In this document: positions 10,505 through 23,870 of the stretch, in pieces
How the letters are laid out: each line of letters starts with the position of its first letter
Position numbering within the stretch: position 1 is the stretch's first letter
Assembly: GCF_027579695.1 (NCBI RefSeq)
Contig: NC_083587.1
Coordinates: 37,567,732 to 37,631,731 of the forward strand
Length of the DNA stretch: 64,000 bases
Origin: Neoarius graeffei
Taxonomy: Eukaryota > Chordata > Actinopteri > Siluriformes > Ariidae
Reading direction: 5' to 3'
Program-made: the position numbers and the translations under genes
The notes under the pieces: generated by a model
What the model was told of the DNA's origin: nothing
Databases searched by the model: none
The model's input: only the letters and a program-made list of their open reading frames with translations

Positions 10505-10885
10505 GGAGGCAGCACGGTGGTGTAGTGGTTAGCACTGTCGCCTCACAGCAAGAAAGTCCTGGGTTCGAGCCCAGTGGCCAACGGAGGCCTTTCTGTGTGC
10601 ATGTTCTCCCCGTGTCTGCATGTGTTAACTCCAGGTGCTCCGGTTTCCCCCACAGTCCAAAGATATGCAGGTCAGGCTAATTGGTGGCTCCAAATTGACC
10701 ATAGGTATGAATGTGAATGTGAGTGTGAATGGTTGTTTGTCTCTGTGTGTCAGCCCTGTGATGACCTGGTGACTTGTCCAGGGTGTACCCTGCCTCTCGC
10801 CCATAGTCAGCTGGGATAGGCTCTAGCTTGCCTGCAACCCTGTAGAACAGGATAAAGCGGCTAGAGATAATGAGATGAGATGAGA
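10505..10885 (+). repeat. V-domain SINE
   Basis: Head GCAGCACGGTGGTGTAGTGG with a Pol III B-box-like GGTTCGAGCCC, a V domain with a small deletion, and the tail GATAATGAGATGAGATGAG. Its end touches the start of the tandem array. Confidence 0.88.
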
Positions 10886-12430
10886 CATCGCATGAGGGTT
10901 TTTTTTTTTTTTTGCATTTTCAGTTTACCTAGTCTCTATAATAAAAATTCATAAATACAAAGTCAAGATGCCTCCAATGGTTGTTTGTCTCTGTGTGTCA
11001 GCCCTGTGATGACCTGGCGACTTGTCCAGGGTGTACCCTGCCTCTCGCCCATAGTCAGCTGGGATAGGCTCCAGCTGGCCTGCGACCCTGCATAGGATAA
11101 GCGGCTACAGATAATGGATGAATGATAATAAATGTATTGATAAACTACAGTATATCACTGACCCTTAAGGCATGATGTGATTAATCAAATCTCTGTGTGA
11201 TTTGAAATATACGTCAACATATTATAATTCAAAACATCGCATGAGGGTTTTTTTTTTTTGCATTTTCAATTTACCTAGTCTCTATAATAAAAATTCATAA
11301 ATACAAAGTCAAGATGCCTCCAATGCTTGTTTGTCTCTGTGTGTCAGCCCTGTGATGACCTGGCGACTTGTCCAGGGTGTACCCCGCCTTTCACCCGTAG
11401 TCAGCTGGGATAGGCTCCAGCTTGCCTGCGACCCTGTAGAAGGATAAAGCGGCTAGAGATAATGAGAATGAGTTTACCTAGTCTCTATAATAAAAATTCA
11501 TAAATACAAAGTCAAGATGCCTCCAATGGTTGTTTGTCTCTGTGTGTCGGCCCTGTGATGACCTGGCGACTTGTCCAGGGTGTACCCCGCCTCTCGCCCG
11601 TAGTCAGCTGGGATAGGCTCCAGCTTGCCTGCGACCCTGCACAGGATAAGCGGCTACAGATAATGGATGAATGATAATAAATGTATTGATAAACTACAGT
11701 ATATCACTGACCCTTAAGGCATGATGTGATTAATCAAATCTCTGTGTGATTTGAAATATACGTCAACATATTATAATTCAAAACATCGCATGAGGGTTTT
11801 TTTTTTTTTGCATTTTCAATTTACCTAGTCTCTATAATAAAAATTCATAAATACAAAGTCAAGATGCCTCCAATGCTTGTTTGTCTCTGTGTGTCAGCCC
11901 TGTGATGACCTGGCGACTTGTCCAGGGTGTACCCCGCCTTTCGCCCGTAGTCAGCTGGGATAGGCTCCAGCTTGCCTGCGACCCTGTAGAACAGGATAAA
12001 GCGGCTAGAGATAATGAGAATGAGTTTACCTAGTCTCTATAATAAAAATTCATAAATACAAAGTCAAGATGCCTCCAATGGTTGTTTGTCTCTGTGTGTC
12101 GGCCCTGTGATGACCTGGCGACTTGTCCAGGGTGTACCCCGCCTTTCGCCCGTAGTCAGCTGGGATAGGCTCCAGCTGGCCTGCGACCCTGCACAGGATA
12201 AGCGGCTACAGATAATGGATGAATGATAATAAATGTATTGATAAACTACAGTATATCACTGACCCTTAAGGCATGATGTGATTAATCAAATCTCTGTGTG
12301 ATTTGAAATATACGTCAACATATTATAATTCAAAACATCGCATGAGGGGTTTTTTTTTTTTGCATTTTCAATTTACCTAGTCTCTATAATAAAAATTCAT
12401 AAATACAAAGTCAAGATGTTTGTCTCTGTG
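10886..12430 (+). repeat. Composite tandem array built on SINE 3' tails, upstream of myc
   Basis: The landmark CATCGCATGAGGG recurs at 10886, 11235, 11784 and 12336 (steps of 349, 549 and 552 bp). A full unit holds two SINE-tail segments (CCCTGTGATGACCTGGCGAC to GATAAGCGGCTACAGATAA). Each follows a non-SINE lead (TTTACCTAGTCTCTATAATA ... AAGTCAAGATGCCTCCAATG), and only one is followed by a spacer of about 140 bp (AATGTATTGATAAACTACAG ... ATTTGAAATATACGTC). The first unit lacks one segment. Units look nearly identical, so expansion was recent. Confidence 0.9.
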
Positions 12431-12501
12431 TGTCATTGACTGAACTGCCTTCTGATAGAAAAAGTAGTCCCTGTCAGTCGGTCAGACGATCATTTCAAGA
12501 G

Positions 12502-12508
12502 TATAAAT
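12502..12508 (+). promoter_or_regulatory. TATA box of myc
   Basis: TATAAAT within GAGTATAAATGAG lies about 430 bp before the proposed exon 1 donor. Transcription would start near 12530. It is placed by motif and by the downstream exon structure; no transcript data. Confidence 0.55.
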
Positions 12509-12529
12509 GAGCATGGATTTTGGAAGGAA

Positions 12530-12932
12530 AAAAAAAAAGACGTCACCAGACTGAAGAAGATTTGTTGTTTGTAGAATGTTTGGAGAAAGTAGTATTTAGA
12601 GTGTGTGCTGATTTGGCGGGAAACTGGGCGGATGGATATGAACGCGAGGGAGGGAGGGAGGGAGGGAAGGAAGGAAGGAGGGAGGGACAGAGTAGTGAAC
12701 AGAGTCTATTCGCTTTGCGATGACAAACACGGATCAGACAGATTACTGACTCTGAGAGAGTGTGTGTCGCTTTACTCATTACTACACACACGCTTTGGAT
12801 GAGGAGTAGGTTGGATTTATGCATGCTGTCTGGGAGCACTACACACTGCTGGATTATACTCTTTCTTTTTTTTAATGCACTATTTCACTGGAGTGCTGAA
12901 CAATTTGGAAAAGTGATTAGTGTTCATACGTG
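12530..12932 (+). other. myc: myc non-coding exon 1 (5' UTR), proposed
   Basis: Vertebrate myc genes begin with an untranslated first exon. The stretch from the TATA box ends at a good splice donor (TACGTG|GTGAGTGTG, GT at 12933-12934). It contains a (GGGA)n/(GGAA)n purine run at about 12649-12688. The 5' limit is inferred from the TATA position only. Confidence 0.55.
12612..12623 (+). promoter_or_regulatory. E2F site in the myc promoter region
   Basis: TTTGGCGGGAAA is a consensus E2F/DP site. Human MYC has a functional E2F site (GGCGGGAAA) just before its P2 promoter, so the same word here fits cell-cycle control of this gene. Confidence 0.75.
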
Positions 12933-13122
12933 GTGAGTGTGTGTCCGGATCGGATCAATGCGTCATTCTACAGGTTTAAACTGAGTGTTAGGTGTGTGTG
13001 TGTGAACTTTATAGCTCAGCATGTAAGTGTTTTTGCATGCACTGTTTTGAAAATGTGTGCAATCTTGCACAGGGTTGCACACAATGCTGTAGCTGACATG
13101 ATCAGTCTGCACGTGCGCTGTG

Positions 13123-14898
<1,776 letters not shown>

Positions 14899-15111
14899 AA
14901 TACAGAATTTTACATAGAGACTTTTAAGAAAACTAAGCAAACAGACTTTTAAGAACCATTTCTCCTCATTTTTTTATGCAAGTTGTGCATAATGTGATTT
15001 TTTTCTTTGTCTTCTTTTGAATATTGTCAGATTTTTGTCTGTTTAAAACTGCCACAATTTAAAGTGGTGGTCAAGTTAAATAATTTGTATTTAAAATCAT
15101 TTATTTTTATT

Positions 15112-15117
15112 AATAAA
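15112..15117 (+). terminator. myc: myc poly(A) signal
   Basis: AATAAA lies 214 bp after the stop codon, in an AT-rich 3' UTR with ATTTATTTTTA stretches of the kind that destabilise MYC mRNAs. The ATAAATATTTTT region near 15280 could be an alternative end. Confidence 0.65.
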
Positions 15118-15431
15118 ACAAGAAAACACAGGGAGTTGTGGCCCAAACAAAATAATTTGTTTTTTTGTATATACTGAATTTCTATTTCATAAAAACCTTA
15201 TTTTTGATCTCAATTGTCTGATTGTTCTTCAGACAGTATTTTGTTTTGCTGTATGTTCAAACAATTCTGAACCATAAATATTTTTTTCCTGAAAACACCG
15301 TGTTCTGTATCTCGTTTTTAATGTTTAAGTTAAATATTAAATAAGGTAAATATGCACGCCCATCTTCAGCAGTTCCTTAAATATATGTTTCTCAGCAATA
15401 GCACAACAGTGACACACAATCATTTTTAAAC

Positions 15432-15776
15432 CCCATCTATTATCTGTAGCCGCTTATCCTGTACAGGGTCGCGGGCAAGCTGGAGCCTATCCCAGCTGGC
15501 TATGGGCGAGAGGCGGGGTACACCCTGGACAAGTCACCAGATCATCACAGGGCTGACACATGAGACAAACAACCATTCACATTTCACACCTACAGTCAAT
15601 TTAGAGCCACCAATTAGCTTAACCTGCATGTCTTTGGAGTGTGGGAAACCAGAGCACCCGGAGGAAACCCACACAGACACGGAGAACATGGACACAGAAA
15701 GGCCCTCGTCGGCCGCTGGGCTCAAACCCAGAACCTTCTTGCTGTGAGGCTAACCAATACGCCACCGTGCCGCCCA
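15432..15776 (-). repeat. V-domain SINE
   Basis: Tail CATCTATTATCTGTAGCCGC at the left, head CCACCGTGCCGCCC at the right, with small internal deletions. Confidence 0.88.
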
Positions 15777-15919
15777 TTTTAGTCTGAGCACTGAACACAG
15801 AGCAGGGAAATCTTCTTTTAACTGCAGGGATGATATCTGATCTAATCAGACAGCAAAATAAGGTGTAGACTAAAGTGTGATGCTGGAAAGAGGTGGCGTG
15901 TATGTGCAGGATTTTATAG

Positions 15920-16258
15920 GGGCTTAGCACTGTCGCCTCACAGCAAGAAGGTCCCGGGTTTGAGCCCAGCGGCCCGCGAGGGCCTTTCTGTGTGGAGTTT
16001 GCATGTTCTCCCCGTGTCTGCATGGGTTTCCTCCGGGTGCTCCGGTTTCCCCCACAGTCCAAAGACATGCAGGTTAGGTTAACTGGTGACTCTAAATTGA
16101 CCGTAGGTGTGAACGTGAGTGTGAATGGTTGTCTGTGTGTCAGCCCTGTGATGACCTGGCGACTTGTCCGTAGTCAGCTGGGATAGGCTCCAGCTTGCCT
16201 GCGACCCTGTAGAACAGGATAAAGCGGCTACAGATAATGAATGGATGGATGGATGGAT
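15920..16258 (+). repeat. V-domain SINE, head-truncated
   Basis: Starts within the tRNA-like head (GCTTAGCACTGTCGCCTCAC) and ends in (GGAT)n. A 25-bp block of the 3' half (CAGGGTGTACCCCGCC...) is missing after GACTTGTCC. Confidence 0.85.
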
Positions 16259-16489
16259 ATACACACACACAAATTTGAGTTTGTCACATCAAAGCTGTAT
16301 ATTTTGTCTCTGGTCCAACATCAGTCATATAAAAAGATGCACACAGCAAATGTTGTTTGCTTTCTTGTTTGTTGCAGCTGACTGCCAGGACCAAACCTGA
16401 GCACTTACAGTTGTGGATTTTACACTGCCACTAGAGACTCCACCGCAATCACTGCTGTTCGGTACCCAACCACAACCGCCCACACTGCC

Positions 16490-16640
16490 TTTAACGTTAT
16501 TTCCCACCAATATTCCGGCAAAATCCCGCCTCATGCGTTTGATTGGTTGGATCCGTGCAGTTCCTGCGCTATGATTGGACCGCGGCTCACATTTCGCCGG
16601 ATGTGTAACCAATGCAAAGCAAACCTTTATTTAAAAGGTG
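16490..16640 (+). promoter_or_regulatory. Cluster of CCAAT boxes before a TATA-like motif
   Basis: CCAAT or its reverse occurs at about 16506 (ACCAATATT), 16541 (GATTGGTTGG), 16574 (GATTGGACCG) and 16610 (ACCAATGC). TTATTTAAAAGG follows at about 16627. The stretch is richer in CpG than its surroundings. It could be a promoter of an unrecognised transcript or of a mobile element; I see no coding exon after it. Confidence 0.25.
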
Positions 16641-18454
16641 AAAGTATTCAGAAAACGGATAAGGCAGAAAATAAAAGTGTCATGTCTGTTCACATGGTAA
16701 ACAAATGAAACAGATTTCATCCTTAATAACTCGCGAATCATTTAAACAGTGTGAATCATGAATCTGATTCGTGGGGAAGGAGAAGGCTGTGTTTAAAAAA
16801 AAAAAAAAAAAAAACCACCATGTAGCAAATCTAAGAAATATTAAAATCATCAATGAAGTCTGTTGTGACGTCGCTATAAAACTTCCGTTCCGTGGTTCAA
16901 GACGGCGCGTGCCTCTGAGGTAAACCCGTGATCTCAGCAACTGTACACCATGACGTCACCAGCAGTCTCGTGCTGTGTGCGCAGCTTCGAGCACATGGGA
17001 TTCGAGCTCAGCCACCCAAAGTAGGCAATAACACAAAGAGGCACCGTGCACCTCAAATGGAACACAAGTGGAAGAAATACTAAGCAGAAGATGGTAGGTG
17101 TAGGCTTATTTTCCCTTTTTCATTCCACCTTTTGTGATTGGTCAGTACCCTGTCAAGAGCAAATATATCTGCTAGATTCTATGTGCATGCAACTCTGTAA
17201 GAGTAAATGCAAGATTAAATAAAACTATATTTTCCAATTGTGTCAATGCATGTCTTATGTGTATATTATATGTTTATACATGTATGCATTAGTCATATGC
17301 ATGTGATAACTGGCTTTCTCTTATTTGGTATCTGAAGTATCTTATATCTCATTTTTATATGATATATCTGTGTTTTGTTTATCAGTACAGTTGATAAGTT
17401 CTTCCTGAAATCTGCAAAGAAGTGTGTTGTTCAAGTAATACAAATCATTAGGTTATTATCAAGTATCGCAATACAGGCTATTCCTTTGTTTTTCTATGAA
17501 CATGTCATGCATCATATTGTGCACAGTTATTTTGTAAATATGTATAGACTTTAGCAAGATTCAGCTGATATGTTTGGATTGTGCTTTCTCCATCTACCTT
17601 TGTATTCAGAAAGACTGTTGTATAGTCTCGAGTGTGTTGTTATTGTTTATGCCTATGTCAATAAATATGAAATGATTGGCTGCCTTTCGTGCACTTTGCT
17701 TAAAATTATATCTAAATTGTCTATGTGCCAAAAAATTTCACACCGAGGAACAGATCTGTTATGCTGCATGTGTGCAGCTTGTTGATTTGCTTTGTGGAAA
17801 AACCAGCCGCTGCATTGTAAAGCCAGACATGTTCACTCTGCAGTAAAATGCTGCACAGCTCTACAAGAGACTGCATGAATAATTTTAATGTTTTAAAGTA
17901 CCTGCATTTATTCTGCTGGCTAATACTGTTTGTAGTGTTAGCTTGAGTAGTGTGTGCATGGGAATGAGTATTGTGGTTTCGTTTTGTCTGTCCTCCTCCA
18001 GAAACTCCTATGTCCTCATCTTTGTCAAGGATTAAGGATTTAGTCCAGAATTAAGTAAAACAATATTAAACACAATTTTATAGCATCTACCGTGTTGTCA
18101 GGGGCAAAGTTTTATTCATTGTATAAACACACAAACAGAGCACAACAATTTTGCACAGAAATGCTAATATTACTGTCACATTTAAAGGAGATACACAGAA
18201 CCATGGCCTCACTTTTTGTTTATAAATGCCTTGAGACCTCAAGAATGGCATAGGAATAGTTTTAAGCATTAACAATAAATCTAATATAGTCATTTTTACG
18301 ATTAAAATGATTCATATAGGTAGCGGTCTGAGTGAATGACCTTGACATCTGTGACGTCACTGCAGGAAGGCTATCGGTCTCATCGCCATTTCCGTTATAC
18401 TAAAACACAGAGCTGCCTGCAACTTCGAGCTTCCATTTTGAGCTAATTTATCGC
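16641..18454. other. Intergenic DNA without recognisable genes
   Basis: An A-run lies at 16796-16815 and otherwise the sequence is AT-rich. Near 18350-18450 it turns GC-richer (GTGACGTCACTGCAGGAAGG), leading into the THAP remnant. Confidence 0.5.
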
Positions 18455-19180
18455 CATGCCATGTAGATGTGTTACTGGCTGTGGAGCAACACGACAGAAG
18501 GAAGATTTATGTTGCGTTCATGGCCCAAGAATGTTCAAACTGCAAAGATTTGGACACGTTTTGCGAGAAATTCATGGAATGGGCGCCTACAAAGTGGTCT
18601 CTCCTCTGGTCTGCACATTTTACTGAAGACTCGTACAAGACCTCTGATCTGTTGAGGAGTGTTGGCTATAAGCCCGTATTGAAAGAGGGTGCAGTACCAA
18701 CAATTAAAGGAAAAGAAAACTACAAGAAAAAGAAAGTAAGTTCAGTTGCACCAGTTCTCCCGGAGTGTGAGCCGAGGGTTGTTGCTAAAACTCGGGACGG
18801 AACGGGACGAGACATATTATCGCTCGGGCAGTGACCTCCCTGCAGTTGCTAAAACCAGTGACGTTCCGTCCCGTCCCGGGTTTTAGTAATTGCCTGAGCC
18901 AAGCAGTCATGGCGGAGTACTCAGTATGGAGAAAATGGAGAATGAGTGGACCAGCCGTCTGATTTCTCTGCTGGATATGCTTGCCTCAGCAGCAATATCT
19001 CACCCTTACATGGAAGAAGCGAATGAACGGAGAACTGAACAAACAACTGAAAGTCAGATTGTTTCAAAACAATCAGCCACAAGGTCGGCCTTCAAGAAGC
19101 AAGAGCACAGATGGGTAAGATGCGACTCTCATTTGGATACAAAACAACAAAAACAACAATACTCGTTTACCTGCATTTAG
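18455..19180 (+). pseudogene. THAP-domain gene remnant, frameshifted
   Basis: THAP domains are C2CH zinc-coordinating DNA-binding domains of host factors and of several transposases. Here the domain is spread over three frames: the start MPCRCVTGCGATRQKED (from 18455), then WPKNVQTAKIWTRFA, then APTKWSLLWSAHFTEDSY with SVGYKPVLKEGAVPTI. These supply the CxxxC pair, the Trp, and a WSAHF block in place of the usual CSEHF, so one zinc-ligand Cys is replaced by Trp. The following exon-like ORF (18917-19117) ends at a plausible donor. Frameshifts show a dead copy. Confidence 0.7.
18779..18893. repeat. Inverted repeat inside the THAP remnant
   Basis: The left arm GTTGCTAAAACTCGGGACGG (from 18779) is mirrored by CCGTCCCGGGTTTTAGTAAT (to about 18893). 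GTTGCTAAAACCAGTGACG also repeats the arm near 18846. The arms are about 28 bp and imperfect. Confidence 0.6.
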
Positions 19181-20680
19181 ATTAATACATGTAACTTGTA
19201 TTGTGTATTTTAGTTAACGGTATAAGATTATTTATTTTGCTTCAGAATGTGAATAATCAGTTCATCTGATTATTTAATTAGCCTTTTACATTTTATCAGT
19301 GAAAATGCATGTATGTACATGTATGTTGCAGAAGTTATAACACCTAGCCTGTTTTAATGAGAGTCAACCCACAATCAATGAAGTCAAATCAGTCTTAGCT
19401 GTTGGTAACAGTATTTCTTACTTTCACCATAAATTTTTATTTATATGACTTTGGTCTATAGCTGTCAAAGGCCTCGGCCTTAAAACCGGTTCCTGCTGTG
19501 ACGTCACACACCCAGGGCTGGCTGACTCAGCGGGGCAGCTCGAATGCCAACTTTGCGGTTGATTTTAACTCTCAAAAATATATATATTTTTATTCCCGTT
19601 TATGCAGCATACAAGAGTCAAGGATGGAGATACTATCCACTCAGAAATGTATTTAAAAATAAAGGTTCTCCGTATATCCTTTAAAGCCATAATCAAATTC
19701 ACTTCGTAGATGTATGAGTCAGTAAGCATGGCTAAAATCAGTACACAAAACTAAAATACATTGCCTGACATCTGCTCATGCATTTATGTGAATATTAAAT
19801 ACACACATACGTTCCTTATAGAACCATATGTAACATATAAAAATGATTATCAGAAGATGAAAACAGGCCTCTGATGGTGACTTGGAATGGCATTTGAACT
19901 AAACATTGTCCAAAGTTCTCTGCCAAAACAAAACACACAAACAAAATCCCCAGAAAATATACTAAATTAAAGAAACATTTAAAAATGTACTGCCTCAAAT
20001 ATACTGCCAACCACAAAGATACTGAAATATGAAAATGAATATCGAAATTATCTCAATCAGTCTTTTGACCTTTGCATGCTCATGAGACAAATGCTTGGCA
20101 AATCTACAGCTGATCCGGATTTTTAGAATTTTGTTTTTATCTATCACCACCTGTGCTGAATTGTGTTTGCGGTGTGATGATGTGACCCAGAATTCTTCTG
20201 TCCAACATATTCTTTTTTCTTAAAAATGTACATGCATAATAAGACATAAAACATATCTAGTACTTCTCATAAATAAATACCCACTTTAAATTTTCCCACA
20301 TTTTTATGTTCAGTATATATTATTTGTTTATTCGAAAAGTCAAAACGCGACTATCCAGCTGTGCAATTCCGAAAACCTATATAGTTCTCCTTATTTTGCA
20401 TAATTTAAAAAGTATTTTGTATTGCTAACAAAACTACAAAGCATTTGTATTTATATTTCTTTCATAATTCATGAATGAAAATTCTTTGAAATTATTTTAC
20501 TGATGAGGTGTCCCTAACATCTTTTGGTGGTTTCTAACATCTGTGAGTGGTTGCCATTTTAAAGTCAGTATAGTGTGGAGGGCTTCATACAAGGGACTAT
20601 CAACATCTTGTCCCAAGTCGTAAAGTAAAATACAAAATATTATCAGGTGCGACCATCAAGAAAATACCATTGTGAGATTC
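19181..20680. other. Intergenic AT-rich DNA; holds a repeat seen again at 30 kb
   Basis: About 19805-19990 (GAACCATATGTAACATATAA ... AAAGTTCT) matches the flanks of the Tc1 MITE at 30142-31658, and here it is uninterrupted. No gene is seen. Confidence 0.6.
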
Positions 20681-21048
20681 ATCTCATCTCATTATCTCTA
20701 GCCGCTTTATCCTTCTACAGGGTCGCAGGCAAGCTGGAGCCTATCCCAGCTGACTACGGGCGAAAGGCGGGGTACACCCTGGACAAGTCGCCAGGTCATC
20801 ACAGGGCTGACACATAGACACAGACAACCATTCACATTCACACCTACGGTCAATTTAGAGTCACCAGTTAACCTAACCTGCATGTCTTTGGACTGTGGGG
20901 GAAACCGGAGCACCCGGAGGAAACCCACGCGGACACGGGGAGAACATGCAAACTCCACACAGAAAGGCCCTCGCCGGCCACGGGGCTCGAACCCAGGACC
21001 TTCTTGCTGTGAGGTGACAGCGCTAACCACTACACCACCGTGCCGCCC
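20681..21048 (-). repeat. V-domain SINE
   Basis: Full-length minus-strand copy, close to the consensus of the other copies. Confidence 0.92.
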
Positions 21049-21590
21049 TCTTTTCCTTTATTCTTTTTTTAATTTACTGATTGGCCATGCTTCATTAAAC
21101 ATTAAGTGAAGTCAATTTATTTGTATAGCGCTTTTAACAGCAAACGTTGTGGCAAAGCAGCTTCAGATAAAAATAAAGATTTTAAACATATGAACTAATA
21201 AATGTATCCTTAATAAATGTATTTATCCCTAATGAGCAAGCCTGAGGTGATGGTGACAACGAAAAACTCCCTCAGATGACATGAGGAAGAAACCTTGAGA
21301 GGAACCAGACTCAAAAGGGCACTCATCCTCATTTGCGTGATAACAGATAGTGTGATTATAAATAACAAGCTTCTATAAGTGCATCCTATATAGTCACAAA
21401 GTGCAATTTTATAACCAGGAAAATCATTATAGTTTTGACATGCAGTCTATTTTGTTAAAGTTATCAAGTGTTCATTGATGGAGACTTGTGAGCAAAACTG
21501 TTCATGAAAACTGCAGTCCTAAAGTTATCATGGTGATTGTAGTCCTAAGCCCTTGTCACAAGACTGCAAGTGTCCAGAGCCATCTTCTAA

Positions 21591-22299
21591 GGTGGGGTTT
21601 ACATTAGACCGTATCAGCGGATCATCAGATTAACGTTTTTAAAACGATTAGCATGCACACAGCAACACCAATACATGATTCGCGTGCACACAGCAACACC
21701 AATACACGGATACGCTCGGCTCCGCAGGCATCCTGCGCTCCAAATCACTCCGCCCTGAACAGCGAGTGCCCTCTGGAGGGTGCGCACTCCGGCCCTGCGC
21801 AGCTCACAGAGCGCGCGAGTATAGCGCACGAGCAGTGATTCGGGACTGAGCCGCTGTGTGTGTGATCCCAGTGCATATCACTTACCACTTGCAAGTGGAA
21901 GGATGGCAAGCCTAAAGACAATCATAACTACACAATGGGCAGTATTTGCATCAGTATTTGCAGTATTTTCATACTTTTATACTCTTTAATGAAAGGTGAT
22001 ACAAGGCGGAAGTCCGGGCCGTTTTTCAGCAGTCGCGTCACATGACCAACGCCAGCGAATCAGGAAGGTGGATGTCACAGTGACGTTGTCCAATTACGAC
22101 GCCAGCTAGAGCTCAGCACAGCGTATCCGCGTATCCGCGTATTCTCAATGTTTACACAGCACCGGACCAGACACGATCTGGATTGAATACGTGGACCCTG
22201 GCGGATTCCCGTTTCCCGGCGTTTCCAGGCGTTTTAATGTAAACGGACAGTGCATCCGCGAAGAAAACGAGACAGATACGGTCTAATGTAAACTTGGCC
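21591..22299 (+). mobile_element. Harbinger-type element, family H2, copy a
   Basis: The right end (…ACGGTCTAATGTAAACTTGGCC) mirrors the left GGTGGGGTTTACATTAGACC, and TAA is duplicated at 21588-21590 and 22300-22302. Inside, CACACAGCAACACCAATACA is repeated in tandem near 21656-21716, and a 28-codon ORF lies at 21903-21989. There is no transposase. Confidence 0.8.
21903..21989 (+). other. Conserved 28-codon ORF in H2 element, copy a
   Basis: The ORF starts MASLKTIITTQWAV and ends FSYFYTL, with a hydrophobic second half. The same ORF stands in copies b (23481-23567, minus), c (34764-34850, minus) and d (36632-36718, plus); copy b differs by Trp to Arg. It may be the first exon of a lost transposase or simply shared DNA. 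No function is assigned. Confidence 0.4.
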
Positions 22300-22672
22300 T
22301 AAGTGTATCTTTAGACTGTCCATATGGGACCATCCTCTACAGGAGCAAAGCGATAAGAACCTCAGCAAGAAGTAGGGCATCAGGATGGATCAGGCAGGTC
22401 CAAAGAGCAGGAAAGGCCAGCATCACTGGTATCTCAGAATTGACATGTAACTTGACAGAGAGAGAGAGAAATACAGATTGATAGGTATGCCTGCCGTCAC
22501 CTAATCATTAACAACAATATACATTGTGTGTTGAATGTAAGCAGGGGCTCCAGCAAGATTAACTATGACAGCATAAATAAAAGGGAGAGCCAGAAGGTAA
22601 CACAGATATGAGGGAGCCCTGAGACATAAAGCAGCCAGCCACTCCACCATCAACAAACCCGAGTGAATGCAT

Positions 22673-22722
<50 letters not shown>

Positions 22723-23179
22723 TGTGTGGGGGGGCAGGATCCATACATCCAAGTTTATCCCCGAGAACCCTCCAGATCTACTCCTTTACCTAATAAAAAG
22801 CTATTAACAAATGGCTTGACTAAACAGATATATTTTCAGCCTAGACTTAAACACTGAGGCTGTACCTGAGTCCCAAACACTACTTGGAAGGCTGTTCCAT
22901 AACTGTGGGGCTTTGTAAGAAAAGGCTCTGCCCCCTGATGTAGCCTTCACTATATGAGGTATCAACAAATAGCCTGCACCTTTAGATCTAAATAGGCGTG
23001 GCTAGTCATAAACACCAGAAATTTGCTCATGTACTGTGGCACAAGACTATTCAGTGTTTTATAGGTCGATAGTAGTATTTTATAATCAGTGTGATATTTG
23101 ATTGGAAACCGGTGGATAACATAGGAGTGATGTGGTCATATCTTCTAGTCAGGACTCTTGCTGCTGCATTTTGGACTAA

Positions 23180-23870
23180 GGCTACGTTTACATTAGACCG
23201 TATCTGTCTCGTTTTCTTCGCGGATGCACTGTCCGTTTACATTAAACCACCTGGAAAAGCTGGGAAACGGGAATCCGCCAGCGTCCACGTATTCAATCTA
23301 GATCGTATCTGGTCCGGTGCTGTGTAAACATTGAGATACGCGAATACGCTGTGCTGAGCTCTAGCTGGCATCCTCATTGGACAACGTCACTGTGACATCC
23401 ACCTTCCTGATTCGCTGGCGTTGGTCATGTGACGCGACTGCTGAAAAACGGCGCGGACTTCCGCCTTGTATCACCTTTCATTAAAGAGTATAAAAGTATG
23501 AAAATACTGCAAATACTGATGCAAATACTGCCCTTTGTGTAGTTATGATTGTCTTTAGGCTTGCCATCCTTCCACTTGCAAGTAGTAAGTGATATGCACT
23601 GGGATCACACACACAGCGGCTCAGTCCCGAATCGTGGCTTGTGCACTTCACTCGCGCGCTGTGTGAGCTGCGCAGGGCCGGAGTGCGCACCCTCCAGAGG
23701 GCACTCGCTGTTCAGGGCGGAGTGATTTGGAGCTCAGGATGCCTGCGGAGCCGAGCGTATCCGTGTATTGGTGTTGCTGTGTGCACGGCTAACGGTTTTA
23801 GTGTAAACGTGAATCGTTTTAAGAACGTTAATCTGATGATCCGCTGATTCGACGTAATGTAAACGTAGCC
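23180..23870 (-). mobile_element. Harbinger-type element, family H2, copy b
   Basis: Ends GGCTACGTTTACATTAGACC and (inverted) TGTAAACGTAGCC; TAA duplicated at 23177-23179 and 23871-23873, inside the L2-like LINE. It is oriented opposite to copy a. Confidence 0.82.

Noticed and set aside
10886-12430. CRISPR array
   Set aside because: The repeats are hundreds of bp long and contain SINE tails; there are no short repeat-spacer units, and this is a vertebrate genome.
12520-12723. Short ORFs in the proposed myc exon 1
   Set aside because: They run through a GGGA repeat and upstream sequence. No CUG/AUG N-terminal extension in frame with MYC is supported, because intron 1 separates them.
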